Shown: positions 55,222 through 62,813 of the stretch, piece by piece
How the letters are laid out: each line of letters begins with the position of its first letter
Numbering within the stretch: position 1 is the stretch's first letter
NCBI GenBank assembly: GCA_964609965.1
Contig: CAZSTS010000003.1
Coordinates: 186,001 to 250,000 of the forward strand
Reading direction: 5' to 3'
Origin: JAHJDR01 sp964609965
GTDB lineage: Bacteria; UBA10199; JADGCS01
DNA length: 64,000 nucleotides
The notes under the pieces: model-generated
Seen by the model: the letters and a program-made list of their open reading frames with translations, nothing else
Told to the model about the DNA's origin: nothing
Databases searched by the model: none
Made by a program: the position numbers and the translations under genes

Positions 55222-57981
55222 ATGAAAAAGGTAATATATGTCATTGGAAAGAATATCCTCATTCTTTTGAGAAAGCCTCTTACATGGCTATTATTGCGTA
55301 ATAGAGAGCGTGTTGAACAGTATGGCACGCAGGTTAAGAATAAAACGCTTTCGGGCATGGTATTAGAGTTCAATTTTTGGCACAGAATCATCTTTTTGCC
55401 CTTTTTTCGAAGAGTCCAAGTTCTTTCCTCAGATATTAGCACGATCAAATCTCTCAATGGGCCTGTTGTTTTTGTCATGAAAAACAGAGGACAACTTGAG
55501 TATCATTATTTTAATTATCTTTTCCTCAAAGAAAAAATCTCACCTATTCACTTTGCCAATGGTTGCCTGACCGTTCACTGGTTGCCTTTTAAGAAATTAT
55601 GGCAACACCTTGTTTGCCGTCTTGATCGTTTTTACAAAGAACTCAAAGAGGACAGTGTAGAAGAAAAAACTTACCTTACAGAATTGTTTCAAGAAGGAAA
55701 AAATACCCTGGTCAATTTAAGCATTTCTCGCGATTACCTATTTGGATTGATCAAAACTAACCCCATAGATGCTCTCACGCCTCTGACAAGCATTCAAAGT
55801 CAAATTAAACAACCTATCCACGTTGTGACTCTTCAATTTCACTTTGATAAGCATCCGGGTAAAACAGAGCTGTCTTATTTTGATCTTCTTTTTGGCGAAA
55901 AGTCTCAACCAGGGGCGATCCGAAAAATCCTTCTCTTCCTCATGAATTATAGGAGAAAGCCTAGAGTAAAATTTGGAAAGCCTATTAATTTACAAGAATA
56001 CTTGAATGATAAATCTAATCTATCAGAAGACAAACAAACCGAATCTCTTTTTCACGTGATCGAAGATGACTTACGCATAGAGCACGCCAGAATTACAGGG
56101 CCAAAGCTTAGGTCAAAAGAGAATTTTATTACCGAGATCATGGCTGATGAGGCTTTTTTGGAAAGCATTCATTCTCATGCAGATAGAAACAACAAAAAAT
56201 TTGTAGATTGTAAAAATCAGGTTTTGCGCTATCTGAACGAAATAGGGGCTGATGTAAATTACAGTTATATTCATTTTGCGCACATTACGCTCAGACATGT
56301 GTGGGAAAAAATCTTCAATGGTCTTGTGGTCAAGCATGATCAGCTCAACCAGGTTAGAGAGGTCGCAGGGAAAAATCCTATTGTCCTTGTTCCCATGCAC
56401 CGTTCCCACATTGATTACCTGCTCATCTCAGATCTGTTTTATGAATACAATATTACGTTTCCTTATATTTGTGCAGGCATAAACCTCAATTTTTGGCCAG
56501 TGGGCAAACTCATTCGAAAATGTGGCGGATTTTTCATCCGTCGTAGATTCCGTGGCAATTATCTGTATAAAGAATCACTTTATGCTTATGTGAAATCATT
56601 GATTAGCAAGCAACATGGACTCGAATTTTTTATCGAAGGCACGCGCTCACGCACAGGCAAGCAATTAAAGCCCAAGATGGGTATTTTGAGCATGGTGATG
56701 AGGGCCTATCTTGAGGGCGCTTGTGATGATATTTACTTTGTTCCCATAGCTGTTAATTATGATCACATACTCGAGCAAAGGGAATACCAAAAAGAGACTA
56801 AAGGTGATGAGAAAAAGAAGGAAAATGCTGGAGAATTATTTAGAGTTCGCAAAATATTTAAAAGAAAATACGGAAAGGTGTATGTAGAGTTTGCTAAACC
56901 TCTTTCTCTCAAACAATACTGTGCAGACAATAAGATTAAAACAGCGCCAATAGATACGTTAAAGAAAGAAGTCGCTGTTTTTGCCAATCACCTTACTCAT
57001 CGCATGACCGATGTGGCAATAGTCACACCTATTTCTCTCGCTTCTTTGGCGATTCTGTCTATGAATAAGAAGGCCTTTAACTTTGATCAGCTCGAAAAGC
57101 GTATCCACGTCTTAAAGGATTATCTTGAGCACAAAGAAGCAGTGTTCTCTGACCTTATTAATTACAATGAGAGCTATGCTTATCATGAGGCGGTCAAAAA
57201 ACTCTCTGGCAGGGGCATGCTTAAAGAAGTGGAATCTTTTGAAGAGACCTTTTTCTCATTTGATGACCGTCGTCGACAGGATTTTGATTATTATAAGAAT
57301 AACATCGTTCATTTCTATGTCCTTCTCACATGTTTTTGTAAGGTTGTCGGCCAAATACCCAATCAGGCTAAAATCACTGTAGATGAACTTCTCAAGAGAT
57401 TCGGTATTCTCAAAAATCTCTTTTCACATGATTTTATTTTTAGTGAAGATGAGGCTATAAAAAATGAGTTTATTGAGGTCATTCATTATGCGGTGACAAA
57501 AGAGTTTGTGGCTTATGATGAAAAGACTCAAACTATCACAAAGAGTATTACAGAACAGAATTATAGTGACTTTTTGACCTTTTATTCATTGTTAGACAAT
57601 TTCCTAGAATCTCACCTCATTGCTTTGCGTTATCTCAAATACAATAAGGTAGAGGCAAGTGATGCCAAGTCGCTCACAAAAGACATACTTGTCAAAGCCA
57701 AGCCCATGTATCTCAGAGATGATCTCGCGCATCCAGAATCTTTGTCGCGCTTTAATCTCGAAAGCTCGTACAAGGTGTTGGCTGATCTAGGTATTCTCAA
57801 TATCCAAAGAAAAGAAGGGCAGAGAGGTGTTTATTCCTCAAACCAAGATCTCGAACAAATCAATCAATGGATTAATTCCATTTCACAGTTTCTCAAAGTT
57901 TCACCTACTATTGGCGGAGCGCCCGTCAGCCTGATCGACTCACCTGAGGTTGTTAAAGAATCCCAAGATTGGCAGCATTGA
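55222..57981 (+). CDS. plsB: PlsB-like glycerol-3-phosphate acyltransferase
   Basis: 919 residues from ATG 55222 with AGTGGA upstream. The central acyltransferase domain has all four PlsB blocks: HRSHID (HX4D, near residue 393), GAGxxLNFWPVG-like sequence, GGFFIRRRF near residue 435, FIEGTRSRTGK near residue 472, and VPIAVNYDHILE. It acylates sn-glycerol-3-phosphate at the inner membrane, starting phospholipid synthesis. The N-terminal 300 residues and the C-terminal 350 residues are long and partly helical; total length exceeds the 807 residues of the Escherichia coli enzyme. Only one clear domain copy is seen. Four heptamer units follow its stop. Confidence 0.85.
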   Translation: MKKVIYVIGKNILILLRKPLTWLLLRNRERVEQYGTQVKNKTLSGMVLEFNFWHRIIFLPFFRRVQVLSSDISTIKSLNGPVVFVMKNRGQLEYHYFNYLFLKEKISPIHFANGCLTVHWLPFKKLWQHLVCRLDRFYKELKEDSVEEKTYLTELFQEGKNTLVNLSISRDYLFGLIKTNPIDALTPLTSIQSQIKQPIHVVTLQFHFDKHPGKTELSYFDLLFGEKSQPGAIRKILLFLMNYRRKPRVKFGKPINLQEYLNDKSNLSEDKQTESLFHVIEDDLRIEHARITGPKLRSKENFITEIMADEAFLESIHSHADRNNKKFVDCKNQVLRYLNEIGADVNYSYIHFAHITLRHVWEKIFNGLVVKHDQLNQVREVAGKNPIVLVPMHRSHIDYLLISDLFYEYNITFPYICAGINLNFWPVGKLIRKCGGFFIRRRFRGNYLYKESLYAYVKSLISKQHGLEFFIEGTRSRTGKQLKPKMGILSMVMRAYLEGACDDIYFVPIAVNYDHILEQREYQKETKGDEKKKENAGELFRVRKIFKRKYGKVYVEFAKPLSLKQYCADNKIKTAPIDTLKKEVAVFANHLTHRMTDVAIVTPISLASLAILSMNKKAFNFDQLEKRIHVLKDYLEHKEAVFSDLINYNESYAYHEAVKKLSGRGMLKEVESFEETFFSFDDRRRQDFDYYKNNIVHFYVLLTCFCKVVGQIPNQAKITVDELLKRFGILKNLFSHDFIFSEDEAIKNEFIEVIHYAVTKEFVAYDEKTQTITKSITEQNYSDFLTFYSLLDNFLESHLIALRYLKYNKVEASDAKSLTKDILVKAKPMYLRDDLAHPESLSRFNLESSYKVLADLGILNIQRKEGQRGVYSSNQDLEQINQWINSISQFLKVSPTIGGAPVSLIDSPEVVKESQDWQH

Positions 57982-57984
57982 GGG

Positions 57985-58012
57985 TTGGTCGAAGGTCAAA
58001 AGTCTAAGGTCA
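57985..58012. repeat. Heptamer array, four units of AAGGTCA type
   Basis: Units are ttggtcg, aaggtca, aaagtct and aaggtca, starting four bases after the plsB stop. The aaggtca unit also closes the array behind folC. Confidence 0.75.
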
Positions 58013-58031
58013 GGGGAGCTGATGGGAAGGG

Positions 58032-58334
58032 TTAAGCTGTTTTTTCAATCATATTTATGCGTTTTCGAATGGCTTCGAGCTTTGATTTGAGTTTTGGTCT
58101 TTCAAAACCATTTGGGAAGAGAATAAACTGAGGTTTGATGCCTAGGGCTTCGGCGATAAGAATAGCACGTTCTTCTCCAAGCTGAGAGCGTTCGTTTTCG
58201 ATATTCGAAATATTAGCCACAGCAATACCTGTGATCATTGATAGTGTTGCTTGTGTCCAGCCTTTCTTGATTCTTAATTCTTTAACAACCTCTCCTGGGG
58301 TTAATGTTATTTGTTTTATTCTTCTTTTTTTCAT
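58032..58334 (-). CDS. XRE-family transcription regulator
   Basis: A 100-residue regulator. Residues 14-70 form the HTH (VKELRIKKGWTQATLSMITGIAVANISNIENERSQLGEERAILIAEALGI, read as GWTQATLSMITGIAVANISN and ERAILIAEALGI), with the usual NIENERS turn. The last 30 residues are a short helix rich in Lys and Arg. Directly upstream is a strong promoter overlapped by two palindromes, so it very probably represses itself. No partner toxin is adjacent. Confidence 0.85.
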   Translation of the reverse strand: MKKRRIKQITLTPGEVVKELRIKKGWTQATLSMITGIAVANISNIENERSQLGEERAILIAEALGIKPQFILFPNGFERPKLKSKLEAIRKRINMIEKTA

Positions 58335-58364
58335 GGTCTTTTAGCTCTAAAACGCTTAAGTTAT

Positions 58365-58398
58365 AGTATAGTATAACTTATACTGTGATATAAGTCAA
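58365..58398 (-). promoter_or_regulatory. Promoter with overlapping operators for the XRE gene
   Basis: On the minus strand TTGACT (58393-58398), a 17-base spacer and TATACT (58370-58375) match a sigma-70 promoter, with transcription from about 58363 and a 30-base leader. Palindromes agtataa c ttatact (58370-58384) and acttata ctgtga tataagt (58376-58395) overlap the -10 and spacer. Confidence 0.75.
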
Positions 58399-58433
58399 AA
58401 AATATCAGAATTATTTTAACTTATTCAAGACAC

Positions 58434-58456
58434 AAAAAAATCCCCGAAAGGGGATT
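58434..58456 (-). terminator. Rho-independent terminator of the beta-barrel gene
   Basis: Read on the minus strand: aatcccc tttc ggggatt followed by seven T. A 7-base stem with a tetraloop and T tract, about 160 bases beyond the stop of the 58618 gene. Confidence 0.85.
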
Positions 58457-58466
58457 AATAAAATAG

Positions 58467-58565
58467 CCCAGGGTTAAGAAAGCCTGAAAGGCTTTTCCTA
58501 CCCTGGGATTGAAGATAATTTATAACATCTGATTAGACATAAAGCTCCAAGTATTCGCTTTATGT
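58467..58565 (-). ncRNA. Structured 3' region with two hairpins, candidate small RNA
   Basis: Between the beta-barrel stop and the terminator lie two further stems. One pairs acataaagc (58537-58545) with gctttatgt (58557-58565). The other pairs cccagggt (58467-58474) with accctggg (58500-58507) and encloses an inner stem aaagcct/aggcttt. With the terminator this makes a folded tail of about 130 bases, longer than termination needs. It could be a 3'UTR-derived small RNA or a stability element. It does not resemble tmRNA, 6S or RNase P. Confidence 0.4.
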
Positions 58566-58617
58566 TTTCATATTACTATCGCGCTGATCTGGGCTCGTAA
58601 AACTCACCCATGCTTAA

Positions 58618-59172
58618 TTAAAAGTGATAATTAAAATTTACGCGGACATTTGGAGTGATGAGGTGACCGCTTGCTATATAAGTGTAATTCACACCTACTT
58701 GTGGGGCTACAGTCCAGTTATCAGTAATGTAGTATTCATAACCAAGACCGCCGTCTCCACAAAAACCATGGTACCAACTAGAACCAGTAATGGTGAGGCC
58801 TGCAGCTGTGACACCGCCCCAAGCATACATACCAGCATAACCACCACCAGCATAAAAGTACAATGTTTCATAAACATTTACTTTTAATGTGGGCATAAAG
58901 TTGGAAGCCAAGAAATTAATACCACTATCATTTGTGTAGTAGGCATCTGATTGAACATAAAGGGCTAGGTATTCATTTAGCTTGTAACCAGCTTGCCAGG
59001 TAAGTCCACCGCCAATGGCTCTGAGTTCATTGACTTCGTAACCTCCAACAAGACCACCAACACCCAGGAACCAACCTGTGTCTTGAGTGTGACCAATCTC
59101 TGCTTTAGCAGGAGTGCTAACAAAGAAACCTAAGCAAATTATCAGACAAATTAAGAGTGTAATTTTTTTCAT
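58618..59172 (-). CDS. Outer-membrane beta-barrel protein
   Basis: A 184-residue protein with a Sec signal (KKITLLICLIICLGFFVSTPAKA, cut after AKA). The mature chain alternates hydrophobic and polar residues with Gly/Tyr/Trp-rich strands (GWFLGVGGLVGGYEV, GLTWQAGYKLNEYLALYVQSDAYY, LYFYAGGGYAGMYAWGG) and ends in FNYHF, with the terminal Phe that BAM-inserted barrels carry. An eight-stranded OmpA/OmpW-like barrel is likely. An AGGAGAG ribosome site precedes it. Two Cys are absent from the strands except one (GFCGDGG). Confidence 0.8.
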   Translation of the reverse strand: MKKITLLICLIICLGFFVSTPAKAEIGHTQDTGWFLGVGGLVGGYEVNELRAIGGGLTWQAGYKLNEYLALYVQSDAYYTNDSGINFLASNFMPTLKVNVYETLYFYAGGGYAGMYAWGGVTAAGLTITGSSWYHGFCGDGGLGYEYYITDNWTVAPQVGVNYTYIASGHLITPNVRVNFNYHF

Positions 59173-59284
59173 GAAACTCTCCTTTTATAAGGTTTGGGGT
59201 AGAGTAATTAAGGGGGGGGTGGAATGCAAGAGATTTTGGAGGGAGGGCCTTAGGGCCTTGGTGTCTTGGAATATTATTCTGCAC

Positions 59285-59300
59285 GGACACATTTGTGTCC
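59285..59300. promoter_or_regulatory. 16-bp palindrome upstream of the 59392 gene
   Basis: ggacacatttgtgtcc, perfect 7-base arms around TT, ending 91 bases before the ATG. It matches the palindrome before the 5726 gene in 15 of 16 bases. Confidence 0.7.
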
Positions 59301-59391
59301 ATTTTATGCTTAGAAACGCAACAAAAGCTGTATTAATTTCGATAATGGAGTCAAATGATATTCATGAATCATTACGAATAGGAGTTGCTAG

Positions 59392-60048
59392 ATGATGAGG
59401 CCAGTTTTAGGTTTAAGCTCATTTTCAAGATTATACTCTACACTCATAGCGGGCGCAGAAACGCCAACAGTGAGAGTAGGTAGTCCTAGAATACATGATT
59501 TCTCAAAGACTGTTGGGCTTGATAGTTTTTGTAATACTGCTATTGAGGATTATTGGTCTTCACTAGGAGGCGCTCCTGTTCAAAGAGATTCCCAGGTCAT
59601 AATGCTACAAGAAGCGCCTTGGCAATTGAGCGTTCTTGATCCTTCTGAATTTCAAGCAGGGCAAAGACAACCAAGTTTTGTTTCTGTCACACTACCTCAT
59701 ACGCCTATGGTGGAAGCCAGAAAACCATTTGTTGTTCAAAGAGAAGAGCGCAATCGTGATGTGCGAATTGAAGATTTTTTAATCGCTACTAGAGATCTGA
59801 GATTTGCCACTATTATGCGTGAGTTACTCACAGTAGCTCGTCAACATGGTCATGCTTTTATTTCTGGTAGAACGTTTAGGTATAAGCAAACTGTTCCATT
59901 TCGTGAAAGGGTTACATTAGCTCAAATAGAACATGCCCTTGATCGAGAACATGTACCAGGTTCCACGTACACCTTAGAAGCTCAGTATCATAGGTATGAT
60001 TTTTATGATTTAGCTAATTGTGAAGTGGGGCATCCCAGGGTTTCTTGA
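59392..60048 (+). CDS. Hypothetical protein
   Basis: A 218-residue basic soluble protein without signal peptide. It shares the short string HDFSKT with the ADFSKT of the 7158 protein, which may be chance. Residues 110-155 (EARKPFVVQREERNRDVRIEDFLIATRDLRFATIMRELLTVARQHGHAFISGRTF, read in parts) are helical and Arg-rich. The C-terminus is polar with a Tyr cluster. A Met-Met start follows AGGAGTTG. A GGACAC palindrome lies in its leader. I do not recognise a family. Confidence 0.55.
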   Translation: MMRPVLGLSSFSRLYSTLIAGAETPTVRVGSPRIHDFSKTVGLDSFCNTAIEDYWSSLGGAPVQRDSQVIMLQEAPWQLSVLDPSEFQAGQRQPSFVSVTLPHTPMVEARKPFVVQREERNRDVRIEDFLIATRDLRFATIMRELLTVARQHGHAFISGRTFRYKQTVPFRERVTLAQIEHALDREHVPGSTYTLEAQYHRYDFYDLANCEVGHPRVS

Positions 60049-60166
60049 TAAATCTTGGTAAAATTACAGGATCAAATTTTTCCCTCCCTTGCGACAGGAT
60101 AAATCCTTCAAGTTTGTTTAAAGCAGATGGAAGCCTTTCAAATCATTAATGTTTTTATGTATGTCT

Positions 60167-60182
60167 GGGCACAAAAGTGCCC
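60167..60182. promoter_or_regulatory. 16-bp palindrome upstream of the 60266 gene
   Basis: gggcacaaaagtgccc, perfect 6-base arms around AAAA, ending 83 bases before the ATG of the 60266 gene. Confidence 0.65.
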
Positions 60183-60265
60183 AAAAAGATTTTAAACTGG
60201 CAACAGTGGGTGTCTTATTGCCGAAAAATAGAACATAAATAGAAAAGAATATTAAAGGAGTTTTT

Positions 60266-60772
60266 ATGGCAGAAACCAGCTTTGATCCTAATCAAACAAG
60301 AGATGTTCAGTATCCTGAAACAGCACCTGCTTCTGAACTAGCAGTTACTTCTGAACTAGGAGTTACTTTTGAACTAGCGCCTGCTTCTGAAGCAGTACCT
60401 GCTTCTGAACCAGAGGTTGATAATGCGGTTAATAATCCAGATGTATCAGAGTATGGTAGTTATGACGTGTCACAGTCTTTGAGTGAATGGCCTAATGGTT
60501 TTTCTTTTCCCATGCAGCTGGGGTGTGCTGCGTCTGAAAGAAATTCTACTTCCGAGCAACACTTTGCTAAAGCTCAGCTTATTTCAGTAGGTCTTGGTTA
60601 TTTGGACATTAATGCAGCGAGTATTATACGTGGTGAAACGACTGTAGAGTTTAGTTCATGTTCAGGCTCAGCATTTAGTATTGATACTTATACTGGGGCG
60701 GTAAGCAAAAATGTTGCGTTGCTGCCGCTAATAGAAGTGGATCGATTGGTTGTAATTCTTGGAGAAGAGTAG
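60266..60772 (+). CDS. Hypothetical protein with N-terminal hexapeptide repeats
   Basis: A 168-residue acidic protein. Residues 20-49 are five six-residue repeats (APASEL, AVTSEL, GVTFEL, APASEA, VPASEP) coded by five 18-base direct repeats at 60323-60412. The rest is a small globular part (GYLDINAASIIRGETTVEFSSC, then LPLIEVDRLVVILGEE). No signal peptide. An AAAGGAG site precedes the ATG. Its leader has a GGGCAC palindrome. It is similar in style to the repeat linkers of the 32660 and 37174 proteins. Unknown function. Confidence 0.55.
   Translation: MAETSFDPNQTRDVQYPETAPASELAVTSELGVTFELAPASEAVPASEPEVDNAVNNPDVSEYGSYDVSQSLSEWPNGFSFPMQLGCAASERNSTSEQHFAKAQLISVGLGYLDINAASIIRGETTVEFSSCSGSAFSIDTYTGAVSKNVALLPLIEVDRLVVILGEE
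60323..60412. repeat. Five 18-bp direct repeats within the 60266 gene
   Basis: The units start gcacctgcttctgaacta, then gcagtt..., ggagtt..., gcgcct... and gtacct..., all in frame, so copy number could vary without breaking the gene. Confidence 0.8.
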
Positions 60773-60806
60773 GGGCGCAGGTTATGAATCTAGCATGTTA
60801 TTAGGT

Positions 60807-61226
60807 TTATTCACTACCACGCTCACCAGTGCTCTGTTGGCCTTCATAGTCAGATACAAGGATGACTCCATATTTCGTGTCAGAATAATCATTTCGGGTG
60901 GCTTTTGCTTCTTCGGCAATCCTTCCTTTTGTTACACATATCCACCAATTTAAGTACATTTCCATAATGCCCGCGTTTTCCTTTTGATCAACAACATGAT
61001 ATCGTTTCACCAAAGAACTGTTTGCATTAGCGGGTACAAGTAGGGTGCCGTTAATGACGACACCTTTGTATTTTTTTGATAGAGTGCTTTTTTTATATCC
61101 GAGTGATGTCAATGTACCGCAGATAGGAAGCTGTGATTTTGCAAATAACTGAACAGGTAAAGATATGGAGATAATCAAACATAATCCAAATAATAAATGA
61201 AGCTGAAATAATCTAAAAATATTCAT
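60807..61226 (-). CDS. Small exported protein of unknown function
   Basis: 139 residues with a Sec signal (LFQLHLLFGLCLIISISLPVQLFA, cut after LFA). The mature part has a Cys pair (LPICGTLTSLGY and NWWICVTKG) that could form a disulfide, and strand-like segments KGVVINGTLLVPANAN and YGVILVSDYEG. The C-terminus is polar. Convergent with the 60266 gene; nuoN lies beyond on the same strand. Family not recognised. Confidence 0.55.
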   Translation of the reverse strand: MNIFRLFQLHLLFGLCLIISISLPVQLFAKSQLPICGTLTSLGYKKSTLSKKYKGVVINGTLLVPANANSSLVKRYHVVDQKENAGIMEMYLNWWICVTKGRIAEEAKATRNDYSDTKYGVILVSDYEGQQSTGERGSE

Positions 61227-61345
61227 AGTGTTATCTTAAACAAGTCTCCATCACTTTTTGCTTCTAATCCCATACAATAAAGGGTTCAATTTAAAAAAGA
61301 TGATGGCATAGAGAGGACGCGTCGGACAGGGTGTAGGTCGGAAGA

Positions 61346-62812
61346 CTAAAACAACGGCGTAGCAGCAATCTTAGCCAGTTTGACAAAGGCATCAGGGGCA
61401 ACGCCTAAGAAGATAACGAGGAAGGCACAGATAGTCATGGAAATGCAGGCGGTGAGAGGGATTTCGTTTACAGGGGTTGGTGCATTCTCATCTTTAGCAA
61501 AAAACATATACACAGAAGGTCTTAAGTAATAATAAGCAGAAACAACCGACATGAGAACCGCAACGACCGAAAGAAGAATGTGACCGTTGTGTACGGCCAT
61601 GGAAATAATGTTGAATTTAGCAGCAAAACCCACTGTGCCTGGAATCCCAATCAGCGAAATCATGAAAAGCGTGAACACCCCAGCCAAGACAGGATGCTTC
61701 TTTGCAAGCCCACGCATGTCAGTGAGCTGATCTGCCTCAGACTTTTCGCGTATCAATAATGATAAAACAGCAAATGCCCCCAACGTCATGAGGAGATAGC
61801 CGAGTAGGTAAAAAAGAACCACATGCGATGAAAAGGGCATGTACGTGCCTTTCACATACCCTGCAATGATTCCAAACAAAAGAAAACCAGCGTGTGAGAT
61901 AGATGAATACGCGAGCATCCTCTTTACGTTATCTTGCACGAGAGCCAAGAGATTTCCAACCAAGAACGTGGCAATAACTAATGTGTTAAGTAAGAAATAA
62001 ACCTGTTTTAAATCCAAAACATTCAGACTAATGAAAAGTCGCAATGCAAATCCAAACGCCGCAATCTTCACACCTGTTGCCATAAAACCTGTGACCGGTG
62101 CTGGTGCGCCTTCATAAACATCAGGTGCCCAAAAATGAAAAGGCACGATGGCTAGTTTGAAAAACACACCTACTAATATGAGGGAAACAGCGATTTTTGG
62201 GAGATAGGCAAGGCTTGGTGTTGAAAGCATGGTGCCAAGCTGGCTGAGCTTGAATGTGCCAAAAGCCCCGTAAAACAGAGCAATACCGTAGAGTAAAATC
62301 GCCGAAGCCACACCACCGATGATAAAGTATTTGATGGCTGCTTCGTTGCTCTTATAGCTTTTCTTGTGTGAGGCCACGAGCACATAAATAGAAAGAGACA
62401 TGGTCTCAAGGCCGATAAAGTTCACAAAGAGATGGTCAGAGGCAAACAAGAACACCATGCCTGTGATCGAAAAAAGGACGAGTGAACAAAACTCAGCAGT
62501 GAGAGTCTTGTGGATCTTCATGTAGCCCAAGGCATTGAAGAGTGTGATGATGCCCACAGCAATAACCAAGAACAAAAAGAAGAGAGTAAGGAGGTCAATC
62601 ACTAATAGGCTTTGCGTGAGGGTGGTTGTAAAAGAAGCCCATTGTTTAAACCCTGTGAAGAGCGAAGCAAAAAGAGTTAAGATGCCTACGGCATACACAA
62701 GAGAGGTCATCTTTTTTGGCCAGATACAGTCGATGAGTAGGCAAAGAATGGCACCGCCAAATAAGATCCAAATCGCAATTCCTGCAGATAAAATGTTCAT
62801 TAATTCGGTCAT
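61346..62812 (-). CDS. nuoN: NADH-quinone oxidoreductase subunit N
   Basis: A 488-residue complex I membrane subunit with about 14 helices, one of the three antiporter-like proton-pumping subunits. Typical blocks are ETMSLSIYVLVA with the conserved Glu, KYFIIGGVASAILLYGIALFYGAFGT with a Lys, FKLAIVPFHFWAPDVYEGAPAPVTGFMA, and VKRMLAYSSISHAGF with the second Lys. Its start is one base from the nuoM stop, so nuo genes are in the usual M-N order and this is the end of the operon. A possible decayed heptamer array follows the stop. Confidence 0.95.
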   Translation of the reverse strand: MTELMNILSAGIAIWILFGGAILCLLIDCIWPKKMTSLVYAVGILTLFASLFTGFKQWASFTTTLTQSLLVIDLLTLFFLFLVIAVGIITLFNALGYMKIHKTLTAEFCSLVLFSITGMVFLFASDHLFVNFIGLETMSLSIYVLVASHKKSYKSNEAAIKYFIIGGVASAILLYGIALFYGAFGTFKLSQLGTMLSTPSLAYLPKIAVSLILVGVFFKLAIVPFHFWAPDVYEGAPAPVTGFMATGVKIAAFGFALRLFISLNVLDLKQVYFLLNTLVIATFLVGNLLALVQDNVKRMLAYSSISHAGFLLFGIIAGYVKGTYMPFSSHVVLFYLLGYLLMTLGAFAVLSLLIREKSEADQLTDMRGLAKKHPVLAGVFTLFMISLIGIPGTVGFAAKFNIISMAVHNGHILLSVVAVLMSVVSAYYYLRPSVYMFFAKDENAPTPVNEIPLTACISMTICAFLVIFLGVAPDAFVKLAKIAATPLF

Positions 62813-62813
62813 A

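Noticed and set aside
4626..58012. Heptamer arrays as CRISPR
   Set aside because: Units are 7 bases with no spacers, and no cas gene is present.
60759..60953. Small frame after the 60266 gene
   Set aside because: It runs antisense over the end of the exported protein gene at 60807 and has no ribosome site.
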